Source: Flemingiibacterium sp045634345 (lineage in GTDB: Bacteria; Bacillota; Clostridia; Oscillospirales; CAG-272). Taken from it: DNA of 41,815 nt. The position numbers and the translations under genes were made by a program. The first letter of the stretch is position 1; the number at the start of each line of letters is the position of its first letter. Location: the NCBI GenBank assembly GCA_045634345.1, contig JAZRAB010000125.1, positions 1-41,815 on the forward strand, read 5' to 3'. The notes under the pieces were generated by a model. That model was not told the DNA's origin and searched no databases. It saw only the letters and a list, made by a program, of their open reading frames with translations. This document shows positions 1 to 7,822 of the stretch, piece by piece.

Positions 1-1352
1 AAATAGCGCTCGGTATTTTTGCACATGGTTGCGAAAAGTTCCTTTTTCTCTTTATCGGTAAGAGATTTAAGCATATTAAGCTCGACGAATTTTTCTTCGG
101 CATAAGCAAGATCGAGGCTGAATGCTGCATCAAGAGCTACATCGATCTCGCGTGCGGCGCGAGAAATGAGAGGATAAATGCTATCCGGAATCTTTCCTGC
201 CATTACAGGAATAAGCGAGTTGTTACGGAATGCGGCGTTGCACTCTACGATCGTTCCATAGGGGAGATTGGGGATTTGTCCGCGGTTGGGAACATTGATA
301 TTTGTAATCATGGTGTCAAGTCCAAGGAGCGCTCGCATCTGAAGTGTGCCTTCCTCTCCCGTTTCTTTTAATTCCCACTTATCTTCGCCGGAAAGCAAGC
401 GCTCGCTGCTTGCAAGACGGTCAACGAGATTTTCTTTTCTCCAGGAAACAGGAGTCAGCGCAAATTGCCACTTTTCGTAATCCTTGAGATAGTCTTCAAA
501 ATCCATAAATTCAGCAAGGTGTCTGTCTCCGGCGGCAGCTATGTAACCGAAACGGCGGAAAAGATCCATGCGCACTTTGGCATCACTGGAAAAAAAGTCG
601 TTAAGCCAGTTGCCGAGTCCGCCCTTATTGTAACCGCTGTCGTGATATTTGTTGACAAAACGAGTGTAAACTTCAAATAAATCCTTGCCCTGATACTGTG
701 CCGAAGTGAACCATGTAAAATGGTTGACGCCGACTACATTTACTATAACATCCTGACGGGGAACATCTGCAATACCCTCCATCGCTTCAAGCGCACTTGC
801 AAGGAGTTTCTGCGTACCAAAAACCTCGTGGCAGCAGCCATAAGCACGAATCTCGGGAAATTCGCGGTAGAGCGCACCTATACTTGCCGACATAGGATTG
901 GTGTAGTTTATAACCCAAGCATTCGGGCAATATCTACGGACATTTGCGGCAATCTCGCGCATCATAGGTATGGTTCGCAGCGCGCGTATAAATCCGCCGG
1001 GACCGGCAGTATCACCAACGGATTGGTAGATGCCGTATTTTTCGGGAGCGTGAACATCCGATTCCATCTCATCAAAGGTTCCGGGAAGAATGGAGATAAT
1101 GACAAAGTCAGCATCTGTCATAGCTTCCTTTGCTGTTTCGACAGCTTTATAGTCCCAATTTTCACCGGGGAAATTTTTGCCTATAAGCTCGTTGTTGCGC
1201 GCAGCATCAAAATCAATGTCGTAAAGATATACAGTTCCGGACATATCATCTGTTTTTGCGAGGTCGTTCATAAGCGTCCAAGCCCAACCGCGAGAACCTC
1301 CGCCGATATAAGCTATTTTCAGGTCTTTAACAGAATTGTTTTCGTAAATCAT
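1..1352 (-). CDS. GH4 family alpha-galacturonidase (CHEV subgroup), 3' end outside window
   Basis: About 450 codons are open on the minus strand, with no stop before the window edge. The start ATG (1352-1350) follows a purine-rich AAAGGTAGG. The N-terminus carries the family 4 Rossmann signature (IAYIGGGSRGW), and later GVNHF supplies the conserved His. The motif C-C-H-E-V-F (around 815-835) is the CHEV-type metal-site sequence of GH4 alpha-galacturonidases such as Bacillus LplD; alpha-glucosidases and melibiases of GH4 differ here. The family uses NAD+ and a divalent metal in a redox elimination mechanism and releases galacturonic acid from the non-reducing ends of oligosaccharides in the cytoplasm. 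The divergent uxaBAC operon degrades exactly this sugar, which supports the assignment. Probably only the last few residues are missing. Substrate call is inference from motif plus context. Confidence 0.88.
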   Translation of the reverse strand, partial: MIYENNSVKDLKIAYIGGGSRGWAWTLMNDLAKTDDMSGTVYLYDIDFDAARNNELIGKNFPGENWDYKAVETAKEAMTDADFVIISILPGTFDEMESDVHAPEKYGIYQSVGDTAGPGGFIRALRTIPMMREIAANVRRYCPNAWVINYTNPMSASIGALYREFPEIRAYGCCHEVFGTQKLLASALEAMEGIADVPRQDVIVNVVGVNHFTWFTSAQYQGKDLFEVYTRFVNKYHDSGYNKGGLGNWLNDFFSSDAKVRMDLFRRFGYIAAAGDRHLAEFMDFEDYLKDYEKWQFALTPVSWRKENLVDRLASSERLLSGEDKWELKETGEEGTLQMRALLGLDTMITNINVPNRGQIPNLPYGTIVECNAAFRNNSLIPVMAGKIPDSIYPLISRAAREIDVALDAAFSLDLAYAEEKFVELNMLKSLTDKEKKELFATMCKNTERY

Positions 1353-1386
1353 AAAAATACCTACCTTTTGTAATTTTGGTAATTTA

Positions 1387-1409
1387 ATTATATCAACACT
1401 TGCGTTGAT
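1387..1409 (-). promoter_or_regulatory. TATAAT -10 with adjoining operator-like palindrome for the GH4 gene
   Basis: Minus strand TATAAT lies at 1392-1387, about 35 bp before the GH4 start codon. Directly upstream, ATCAAC-N6-GTTGAT (1392-1409) forms an 18-bp imperfect palindrome with 6-bp perfect arms, filling the -10/-35 spacer. The -35 is poor, so the promoter may depend on a regulator. The regulator is not in the window. Confidence 0.45.
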
Positions 1410-1447
1410 TTCATAGTAAAATCTTGTCTACCTGATTTTGCTTTTGC

Positions 1448-1518
1448 AAAATATTGCTCTTTTTTATCAACTATATTGAAGATTTATATCATTTATTCGA
1501 TAACCAGAGCAATATTTT
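1448..1518. repeat. Paired 13-bp inverted sites in the GH4/uxaB intergenic region
   Basis: AAAATATTGCTCT (1448-1460) recurs as its exact reverse complement at 1506-1518, with 45 bp between the arms. The centres are about 58 bp apart. This fits two operator half-sites for a looping or multi-dimer regulator of the divergent galacturonate genes better than a hairpin terminator. I see no confident promoter for uxaB between here and its start. Confidence 0.5.
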
Positions 1519-1614
1519 CCAAAAACCCAATAATGAAAACAATATTATGCTATCTTTTTTATGAGAGCTTGTTTACAATATAAAATATATTATACTAAAA
1601 AAGGAGATGCAAAA

Positions 1615-2997
1615 GTGATTAAAATATTACAATATGGAGAAGGAAACTTTTTACGTACCTTCGTTGACCCTTATTTTCATACCTTAAACGGCGAAGGCGG
1701 AGATTACGGGGTGTATGTGGTCACGCCGATACCCACTGTTAATAATGGCGCTTTTGAGTATTTTGAAAAGCAGGATAATAAATATCACATCATTCTGCGA
1801 GGCTTTGAGAACGGTGAGGTATGCGAAAAAATTTGCCGTGTTGACTCTTTGGAGAGGGTTATAGATCCTTTTGAAGACCACGATTCATATATTAAGCTTG
1901 CAAAGGACGCGGAACTGAAAATTATCATTTCCAACACTACCGAGGCGGGTATCTGCTATAACGAAAATGATAAAATTGAGGGCTTTGAGGAGATCACATA
2001 CCCCGCAAAGCTGACAAAATTTCTCTATGATCGCTTCAATGCCGGCCTTGAAGGAGTTTATATTCTGCCGGTCGAGCTTATTGACAACAACGCCGATGAG
2101 CTGAGACGATGCGTTGACAAATATATAGAGCTGTGGGACCTGCCAGACGGGTTCAAATGCTGGAATGCCACAGAGAACTTCTATTGCAACACCCTTGTAG
2201 ACCGTATCGTTTCGGGATATCCCCGCGACGAAAAAACAAAAGAGCATCTCGAAGCTCTTCTTGGTGAGGCTGACCGACTCATGGCAGTAGGCGAACCGTT
2301 CGGACTTTGGGCGGTAGAGAAAAAGGGCGAAATTGAAAAATATATTAAAGAGGGCATGCACAATATCGAGGTGGTTTTGACCGAGGATATTGGCTATTAC
2401 AAAAAGAGAAAGGTGCGCGTACTGAACGGAAGCCATACCAATCTCGTTCCTGCGGGAATTATGCTTGGTGCCCAAACGGTATACGACTGTATGACAGACG
2501 CACGGCTTTCTGCTTTTGTTGAAAACACTCTGAAAAATGAAATAATTCCTTATGTATCAAGTGATATCGCGGCGACAACCGTTTTTGCTGACAGCGTAAA
2601 GGAAAGATTTTTAAACCCATTCCTTAATCATTTGCTCGTCAGCATCTCGCTCAATTCTATCTCAAAATGGCGTGCGAGAGTTCTGCCGTCGTTTAAGGAT
2701 TACTATGAAGAACACGGTAGAATAGCGCCGTATATTACAGTCGGATTTTCTTACCTTATGGCACTTTATTCAAGTGTGGAAAAGGTCGGAGACAGCTATT
2801 ATGTGCAGATTGAAAACCGCAGAATACAGCTTTGTGACGAGACCAGGTATCTTGAATACTTTGCGGAAAAACTTCCAATCAGAGAATTTATGGCGGATAC
2901 AAGCGTTTGGGGCGAGGACCTGACAAAGTACGAGGGCTTCTGCGAGGCGGTAATTAATAATGTCGAGAAAATTAAAAACGGAGTTTGCCTGATATAA
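1615..2997 (+). CDS. uxaB: Tagaturonate reductase
   Basis: Protein of 460 residues from a GTG start (1615), chosen because AAGGAG (1601-1606) sits 8 nt upstream; an in-frame ATG at 1561 has no such site. It belongs to the mannitol dehydrogenase family: the N-terminus ILQYGEGNFLRTF is the UxaB-type nucleotide-binding start, and the central KKRKVRVLNGSHTNL is the conserved substrate-binding stretch with catalytic Lys and Asn/His. It reduces D-tagaturonate to D-altronate with NADH. Length is close to E. coli UxaB. It is first in a three-gene operon: uxaA starts one base after its stop. Read with GH4 upstream and uxaC downstream, it is the second step of the isomerase route for galacturonate. Fructuronate reductase activity (UxuB-like) is the alternative, less likely beside uxaA. 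Confidence 0.92.
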   Translation: MIKILQYGEGNFLRTFVDPYFHTLNGEGGDYGVYVVTPIPTVNNGAFEYFEKQDNKYHIILRGFENGEVCEKICRVDSLERVIDPFEDHDSYIKLAKDAELKIIISNTTEAGICYNENDKIEGFEEITYPAKLTKFLYDRFNAGLEGVYILPVELIDNNADELRRCVDKYIELWDLPDGFKCWNATENFYCNTLVDRIVSGYPRDEKTKEHLEALLGEADRLMAVGEPFGLWAVEKKGEIEKYIKEGMHNIEVVLTEDIGYYKKRKVRVLNGSHTNLVPAGIMLGAQTVYDCMTDARLSAFVENTLKNEIIPYVSSDIAATTVFADSVKERFLNPFLNHLLVSISLNSISKWRARVLPSFKDYYEEHGRIAPYITVGFSYLMALYSSVEKVGDSYYVQIENRRIQLCDETRYLEYFAEKLPIREFMADTSVWGEDLTKYEGFCEAVINNVEKIKNGVCLI

Positions 2998-2998
2998 A

Positions 2999-4399
2999 AT
3001 GGAAAGTGTAATTATTAATGAGAGGGATAATGTTGGCGTGTGCCTTGAGGGAAACGCTAATATCCCAGCAGGACATAAATTTGCTCTGCGTCCTATCAGT
3101 GAGGGCGAATACGTCATCAAATACGGCGAGGTAATTGGCAGGGCAACAAAAAATATTGCCGAGGGGGAGTGGGTTCATACTCACAACCTTCACTCACACC
3201 TTGACGAGGGCGTGGAATACACATATGAGTTCAATGCAAGAACACCCGTGGTGGGTAAGTATACATTTCGCGGCTATAAGCGCAAGTGTGGGCGTGCGGG
3301 GATACGCAACGAAATATATATAATCCCGACAGTTGGCTGTGTTAACAATGTTTGTATGCGCCTTGAGAAAGCGGCTCAAAAATTTGTGCGCGGCAGTATC
3401 GACGGTATTTTTGCCCTTACTCATCAATTCGGCTGTTCGCAGCTTGGCGATGATAACGAAAATATCAAAAAGCTTTTGTCAGCTATAGCCCTTAACCCCA
3501 ATGCAAGCTATGTGCTTTTCGTGGGACTTGGCTGCGAAAACAATACTTTGGACGGAATAAAAGAATATCTCGCACCGTATGGCAGAGATAATATTGAGTA
3601 TTTTAACTGCCAGGATGTTGATGATGAGCATGAATACGGACTTAATATTCTCAAAGATTTTGCCGAGAGAGCAAGTCTGCTGCGCCGCGAGGAGATAGAC
3701 CTATCAGAGCTTTGCATAGGACTTAAATGCGGCGGTAGTGACGGTTATTCCGGACTCACTGCAAATCCTCTTGTGGGAAGAATATCCGACATAGTTGTGG
3801 GAGCCGGTGGCAGTGCTGTTCTTACCGAGGTTCCTGAAATGTTCGGAGCCGAGCAGATACTTATGAATAAATGCAAGGATGAAGAGGTTTTCAAGAGATA
3901 CAGGCAAATGATAGTCGACTTCAAGGCTTACTATACTCGCCAGGGATTTCCGGTGTATGAAAATCCCAGTCCAGGCAATAAAAAGGGAGGAATAACGACT
4001 CTGGAAGAAAAATCCTTGGGATGTATCGAGAAAGCAGGTACGGGAGAGATAGTTGACGTGCTTGACTACGGAGAGCTGATAAAGGAATGTGGTATCTCGG
4101 TGCTGAATGCTCCCGGAAACGATCTTATTGCCGCAACTGCCCTGGCGGCAAGCGGTTGTCAGCTTGTACTTTTCACTACCGGAAGAGGAACGCCCTTTTC
4201 CACCTTTGTGCCTACATTGAAGATCGCTACCAACAACAATATTGCTGCGCATAAATCAAATTGGATAGACTTCAATGCCTACTCAATGGACGAGGACGGT
4301 TTGTTTGATCTTATTATTAAAACTGTAAACGGAGAATACGTCTGCAAAAGCGAAGATGCAAGAGAGATTGCATTTTATAAAACGGGGGTAACCTTATGA
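2999..4399 (+). CDS. uxaA: Altronate dehydratase
   Basis: Protein of 466 residues starting one base after the uxaB stop, implying translational coupling. It has the two-part UxaA layout: an N-terminal SAF-like domain (about residues 1-85, with GHKFALRPI and HTHNLHSH) and a C-terminal dehydratase domain opening with GYKRKCGRAGIRN, followed by conserved Cys/Gly-rich stretches (GCSQLGDD, GLKCGGSDGYSG) and RGTPFSTFVPTLKIATN near the end. It removes water from D-altronate to give 2-keto-3-deoxygluconate, in the iron-dependent family. The kinase and aldolase (KdgK, KdgA) that would finish the pathway are not in the window. Galactarate and sulfolactate dehydratases are paralogues, but the operon context favours altronate. 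Confidence 0.93.
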   Translation: MESVIINERDNVGVCLEGNANIPAGHKFALRPISEGEYVIKYGEVIGRATKNIAEGEWVHTHNLHSHLDEGVEYTYEFNARTPVVGKYTFRGYKRKCGRAGIRNEIYIIPTVGCVNNVCMRLEKAAQKFVRGSIDGIFALTHQFGCSQLGDDNENIKKLLSAIALNPNASYVLFVGLGCENNTLDGIKEYLAPYGRDNIEYFNCQDVDDEHEYGLNILKDFAERASLLRREEIDLSELCIGLKCGGSDGYSGLTANPLVGRISDIVVGAGGSAVLTEVPEMFGAEQILMNKCKDEEVFKRYRQMIVDFKAYYTRQGFPVYENPSPGNKKGGITTLEEKSLGCIEKAGTGEIVDVLDYGELIKECGISVLNAPGNDLIAATALAASGCQLVLFTTGRGTPFSTFVPTLKIATNNNIAAHKSNWIDFNAYSMDEDGLFDLIIKTVNGEYVCKSEDAREIAFYKTGVTL

Positions 4400-5781
4400 G
4401 CTACATAAAGAATAATTTTTTATTGACAAATAAGACGGCAGAGCACCTGTATTTTACTTATGCCAAAGATATGCCGATATTTGATTATCACTGTCACTTG
4501 CCCGAGGCGCAGATCCTCAACAACAAACCATTTAATGATATTTTTGAGATCTGGCTGGCAGGAGATCATTATAAATGGCGTTTGATGAGAAATTACGGCA
4601 TAAATGAGAAATATATTACGGGAGATGCGTCAAATAAGGAAAAATTCCTTACCTACTGCCGCGTACTCGGAACGGCGTTCGGGAATCCGCTCTACCACTG
4701 GTCACAGGTCGAGCTGAAGGAGTTTTTTGGTTGCGAGCTGGAGATCAACGAGGATAATGCGGAGGCTATATGGGAGGAGTGCAACGCTTACATAAAAGCC
4801 AACAATATCACCCCACAGAAGCTTATTGAAAGCTCGAATGTTACCCACCTTTTTACAACAAACGAGATATTTGATGACCTTTCCACCTTCTCCGCAATCG
4901 CACAAAAAGGATACAGGTTCAAGGTAATTCCCGCTTTCCGCGCCGATAAGATAATGAATATTGAGGCTGAAAGATATAATGAATTTATCGCAAAGCTTGG
5001 AGAAGTGAAGGACTTACAAGAGCTTGAAGCCAAGATAGAAGAGCGGTTGACGAAATTTATTGAAGTCGGAACAACGGCGGCGGATGTGGCGCTTCAAAGA
5101 GTATATCCCATATCCGATAGAACTGCGGCCCAAGAAATATTCGCAAAACGTCGCAGCGGTGAGGCGGTAACAGAAAGAGAAAGCGAAGTGTTCAAGGGAT
5201 ACCTGACATATTTTCTCTTTAAGCTGTACGCAAAATACAATATTGCCACAGAACTTCATGTCGGAGCTATGCGAAATAATAACAGCGTAATGCTCGAAAA
5301 ACTCGGACTTGACACAGGCTTTGACAGTATTGCCGAGGACAATTCCATAAAATATATGTCCCGACTTTTTGACAGACTTAACAGCGAAAACTCTCTGCCA
5401 AAAACTGTCGTATTTAATCTCAATCCTAAAATGAACACCGAGATAATGACTCTTATCGGATCATTCCAGAATGACGAAGCGCGTGGAAAACTCCAATTTG
5501 GCCCTGCTTGGTGGTTCCTCGATAATAAGGTGGGAATGGAGAGACATCTCGAAGACCTTACAGCAACGGGGCATATAGGAGCTTTCATTGGTATGTTGAC
5601 TGACAGCCGTTCTCTGCTTTCATATCCCCGACATCATTATTTCAGACGCATTCTCTGCAACTATCTCGGCGGTATGATGGAACGCGGTGAGATGACGGCA
5701 AACGAGGAATTCGTCGGAAAAGTAATAAAAGATATTTGCTATTATAACGCTATCAATTATTTGGGAATGAATATCGGCTGA
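4396..5781 (+). CDS. uxaC: Uronate (glucuronate/galacturonate) isomerase
   Basis: Protein of 461 residues whose ATG overlaps the uxaA stop (ATGA, 4396-4399). It shows the UxaC amidohydrolase-fold hallmarks: FDYHCHLPEAQI near the N-terminus (metal-binding HxH), LHVGAMRNNNS mid-protein, NLNPK, and GPAWWFLDNK followed by MLTDSRSLLSYPRH near the C-terminus. It converts D-galacturonate to D-tagaturonate (and D-glucuronate to D-fructuronate), the entry step that feeds UxaB. Length is normal for the family (about 460-470). Being last in the operon and overlapping uxaA, it is certainly co-transcribed. The substrate range covers both uronates in studied homologues; the altronate branch and the divergent GH4 suggest galacturonate as the main substrate. 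Confidence 0.95.
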   Translation: MSYIKNNFLLTNKTAEHLYFTYAKDMPIFDYHCHLPEAQILNNKPFNDIFEIWLAGDHYKWRLMRNYGINEKYITGDASNKEKFLTYCRVLGTAFGNPLYHWSQVELKEFFGCELEINEDNAEAIWEECNAYIKANNITPQKLIESSNVTHLFTTNEIFDDLSTFSAIAQKGYRFKVIPAFRADKIMNIEAERYNEFIAKLGEVKDLQELEAKIEERLTKFIEVGTTAADVALQRVYPISDRTAAQEIFAKRRSGEAVTERESEVFKGYLTYFLFKLYAKYNIATELHVGAMRNNNSVMLEKLGLDTGFDSIAEDNSIKYMSRLFDRLNSENSLPKTVVFNLNPKMNTEIMTLIGSFQNDEARGKLQFGPAWWFLDNKVGMERHLEDLTATGHIGAFIGMLTDSRSLLSYPRHHYFRRILCNYLGGMMERGEMTANEEFVGKVIKDICYYNAINYLGMNIG

Positions 5782-5920
5782 TTTTTCTGTACTGAAAAAG
5801 ATATAACTTTAGAATTACCATTCCTATTAAACCGGCCGCTATGGCTACTTTAGTATGTTCGCGCATATGCGATATCGTATTGTGTTCACAAGCAAAAAAG
5901 TCTTGCTGATATATTTGATT

Positions 5921-5955
5921 ATGCACCCCAAAAGTGTTTAACTTTTGGGGTGCAT
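5921..5955. repeat. Perfect 15-bp hairpin between uxaC and trxB
   Basis: ATGCACCCCAAAAGT, a 5-nt loop, then the exact complement. No T-run follows immediately (the nearest is about 15 nt on), so a classical terminator is doubtful. The CACCCCAAAAGT sequence also resembles IS3-type terminal repeats, so it could be a leftover of abutting element ends. The 279-bp gap also has a CGCATATGCG palindrome (5863-5872) but no gene. Confidence 0.6.
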
Positions 5956-6019
5956 ATCATAAGTTGCTGTATTTTTTCTTTTCTGTGACACAATCACATA
6001 AAAGTGATGTAAAATAGTG

Positions 6020-6025
6020 TATAAT
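6020..6025 (+). promoter_or_regulatory. Likely -10 box for trxB
   Basis: A perfect TATAAT lies 36 bp before the trxB start. The -35 position (about 5997-6002, CATAAA) is weak, so this may be a regulated or low-strength promoter. Confidence 0.45.
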
Positions 6026-6060
6026 ATAAATGTAAAATAATTCTGCACAGGAGAAAAGCT

Positions 6061-6993
6061 ATGGAACATATTTATGATATGATAATAATAGGCGGCGGAC
6101 CTGCCGGATATACGGCGGCTCTCTATGCATCACGTGCCGGACTTGATACAATTGTTATTGAAAAAATGTCAATTGGCGGTCAAATGGCAATTACCGATAT
6201 TATCGACAATTATCCCGGATTTGAAGAGGGAATAGACGGGTTCACGCTCGGTATGAAAATGCAGGCAGGGGCGGAGCGCTTCGGCGCAAAAACAGAATAT
6301 GCGGATGTAAAATCGGTAGCGCTTTCGGGAAAGATAAAGCGAGTCGTTACATCAACCGGTGAGTTGTTGGCGTACACTGTCGTTATTGCGGCAGGAGCGA
6401 ATCCGAGAGAGCTTAAGATAGATAGAGAACGCGAGCTTATCGGGCGTGGCGTACATTACTGTGCACACTGCGACGGACGGTTTTACAAAGATAAGGCAGT
6501 CGTAGTGGTCGGCGGAGGAAATACCGCGGCAGCGGATGCACTGTATCTTTCAAACCTTGCCAAAAAGGTTTATGTAATTCACAGAAGGGACACGCTTCGT
6601 GCGACAAAAATATACCACGATCCGCTTATGAGGACTGACAATGTTGAGTTCATATGGAACAGTACGGTATCCGATTTTATTTTAGATAATGGCAAATTAG
6701 TTGGAGTGAAAATAACGGATAAGATAGATGGAACGGATCAGGAACTGAATATTGACGGAGTTTTTGTGAGTATCGGCAGAAGACCGGCAACTGAATTTTT
6801 AGCTACTGATATCTTGCTTGATGACGGCGGATATATTGTCGCGGATGAAACGACGAGGACGAGTATTGATGGCGTATATGCGGTCGGGGATATAAGAACA
6901 AAGGCGGTGCGCCAAGTGGTGACAGCAGTTTCGGACGGTGCAGTCTGTGTCCATTTCGCGGAGGAATATCTGGCAAACATGGATTTGAAGTAA
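6061..6993 (+). CDS. trxB: Thioredoxin reductase
   Basis: Protein of 310 residues with AGGAG 8 nt before the ATG. Domains in order: FAD-binding GGGPAGYTAALYASRAG (about residues 12-28), NADPH-binding domain with VVVGGGNTAAADALYLS (about 150-166), and a return to the FAD domain with GVYAVGDIR (about 277-285). The redox-active pair is CAHC (about 135-138), the TrxR CATC site with His for Thr. HRRDTLRATK is the NADPH 2'-phosphate-binding arginine loop. It transfers electrons from NADPH to thioredoxin in the cytosol. No thioredoxin gene is adjacent. It is a single-gene transcription unit between the palindrome at 5921 and the terminator at 7034. Confidence 0.96.
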   Translation: MEHIYDMIIIGGGPAGYTAALYASRAGLDTIVIEKMSIGGQMAITDIIDNYPGFEEGIDGFTLGMKMQAGAERFGAKTEYADVKSVALSGKIKRVVTSTGELLAYTVVIAAGANPRELKIDRERELIGRGVHYCAHCDGRFYKDKAVVVVGGGNTAAADALYLSNLAKKVYVIHRRDTLRATKIYHDPLMRTDNVEFIWNSTVSDFILDNGKLVGVKITDKIDGTDQELNIDGVFVSIGRRPATEFLATDILLDDGGYIVADETTRTSIDGVYAVGDIRTKAVRQVVTAVSDGAVCVHFAEEYLANMDLK

Positions 6994-7033
6994 AGCAGTA
7001 TTTGTATCTTAAATAATCAGACATAAGGAGTTA

Positions 7034-7071
7034 AACCGTTGACACATAACAGTGTTGACGGTTGCCTTTTT
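7034..7071 (+). terminator. Rho-independent terminator of trxB
   Basis: AACCGTTGACAC pairs with GTGTTGACGGTT (12 pairs, two G-U) around a 6-nt loop, followed by GCC and TTTTT. Confidence 0.85.
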
Positions 7072-7224
7072 ATATCTTAAATTATTAATACGCTTTTGCG
7101 TGACAAGATGATTTTCGGAAAATAATGCGGTAATTATGAAAAAAATGCCAAAAAGATTCAAGGTTGAGCGCTATTACCGAAAATATTTTTGTCTCTATCG
7201 ATTTAGCAGAGTAAAACGAGAAAA

Positions 7225-7257
7225 TTTTTTTCTTTGAAAAAATTTCAAAGAAAAAAA
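7225..7257. repeat. AT-rich perfect inverted repeat upstream of the Lrp promoter
   Basis: TTTTTTTCTTTGAAA, a 3-nt loop and the exact complement, ending 21 bp before the -35 of the regulator promoter. There is no GC core, so it is unlikely to be a terminator. An AT-rich Lrp-type autoregulatory site is plausible. Confidence 0.5.
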
Positions 7258-7278
7258 TAATTATATTTGTCGATTGTA

Positions 7279-7307
7279 TTTACTTTTTCTGATAATTTGT
7301 GTATAAT
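7279..7307 (+). promoter_or_regulatory. Promoter of the Lrp-symporter pair
   Basis: TTTACT, 17 bp, TATAAT, located 24 bp before the regulator's start codon. No other promoter or terminator separates the regulator from the symporter gene. Confidence 0.75.
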
Positions 7308-7330
7308 TTTATAGAAATGGGGGATTTAAT

Positions 7331-7789
7331 ATGGATTCGATTGATTATGAAATTTTGACATGCTTAAAGGAAAATTCAAGGGAAAATGCAACCAATATAG
7401 GTGCAAAGATCAATTTATCGACTTCTGCCGTGATTGAACGAATAAAGAAAATGGAAGCCTCGGGACTGATTGAACAATATACAACGATAATCAATCAGAG
7501 CATTTTGGGACGAGAGCTTATGGCATTTATATACGTCAGCCTTGAACACCCTAAATATTATGATGAGTTTGTTAAGCGCATTAACGAAAATGATTCGGTG
7601 GCTGAGTGTTATTATATTGCCGGGGATTTTGATTTTATATTAAAGGTAGTAACTAAAACAGGGCGCACACTTGAAGAAATTCTTAAATATGTGAAATATA
7701 TAAACGGCGTGTCAATGACCAGAACCTCTGTTGTGCTTTCAACAAACAAGAGAGATGTTTGCATACTGCCTGAAAAGACAGTGCATTGA
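7331..7789 (+). CDS. Lrp/AsnC family transcriptional regulator
   Basis: Protein of 152 residues. An N-terminal helix-turn-helix (about residues 1-60; MDSIDYEILTCLKENSR, then ATNIGAKINLSTSAVIERIKKMEASGLI) is typical of the family. The C-terminal RAM effector domain (about 65-140) contains AECYYIAGDFDFILKV, where amino acid ligands bind at dimer interfaces. A purine run (GGGGGAT) precedes the ATG. Members bind DNA as dimers to hexadecamers and respond to leucine, alanine, glycine or asparagine. The next gene, 33 bp downstream, is an alanine/glycine symporter. Together with the AT-rich palindrome upstream, this suggests local autoregulation and control of amino acid uptake. Confidence 0.92.
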   Translation: MDSIDYEILTCLKENSRENATNIGAKINLSTSAVIERIKKMEASGLIEQYTTIINQSILGRELMAFIYVSLEHPKYYDEFVKRINENDSVAECYYIAGDFDFILKVVTKTGRTLEEILKYVKYINGVSMTRTSVVLSTNKRDVCILPEKTVH

Positions 7790-7822
7790 TATTTACACAT
7801 TTAAGCAAAACAGAGGAAAATA

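Noticed and set aside
720..1373. 217-codon plus-strand frame opposite the GH4 gene
   Set aside because: The minus strand has clear GH4 motifs in frame over the same region; the plus-strand frame is its shadow.
1570..1597. TTGTTT-16-TATACT promoter for uxaB
   Set aside because: Transcription would start at or after the ribosome binding site, leaving a leader too short for translation from GTG 1615.
1561..1614. Upstream ATG for uxaB
   Set aside because: No ribosome binding site, and the 18 extra residues do not match the family; GTG 1615 has AAGGAG.
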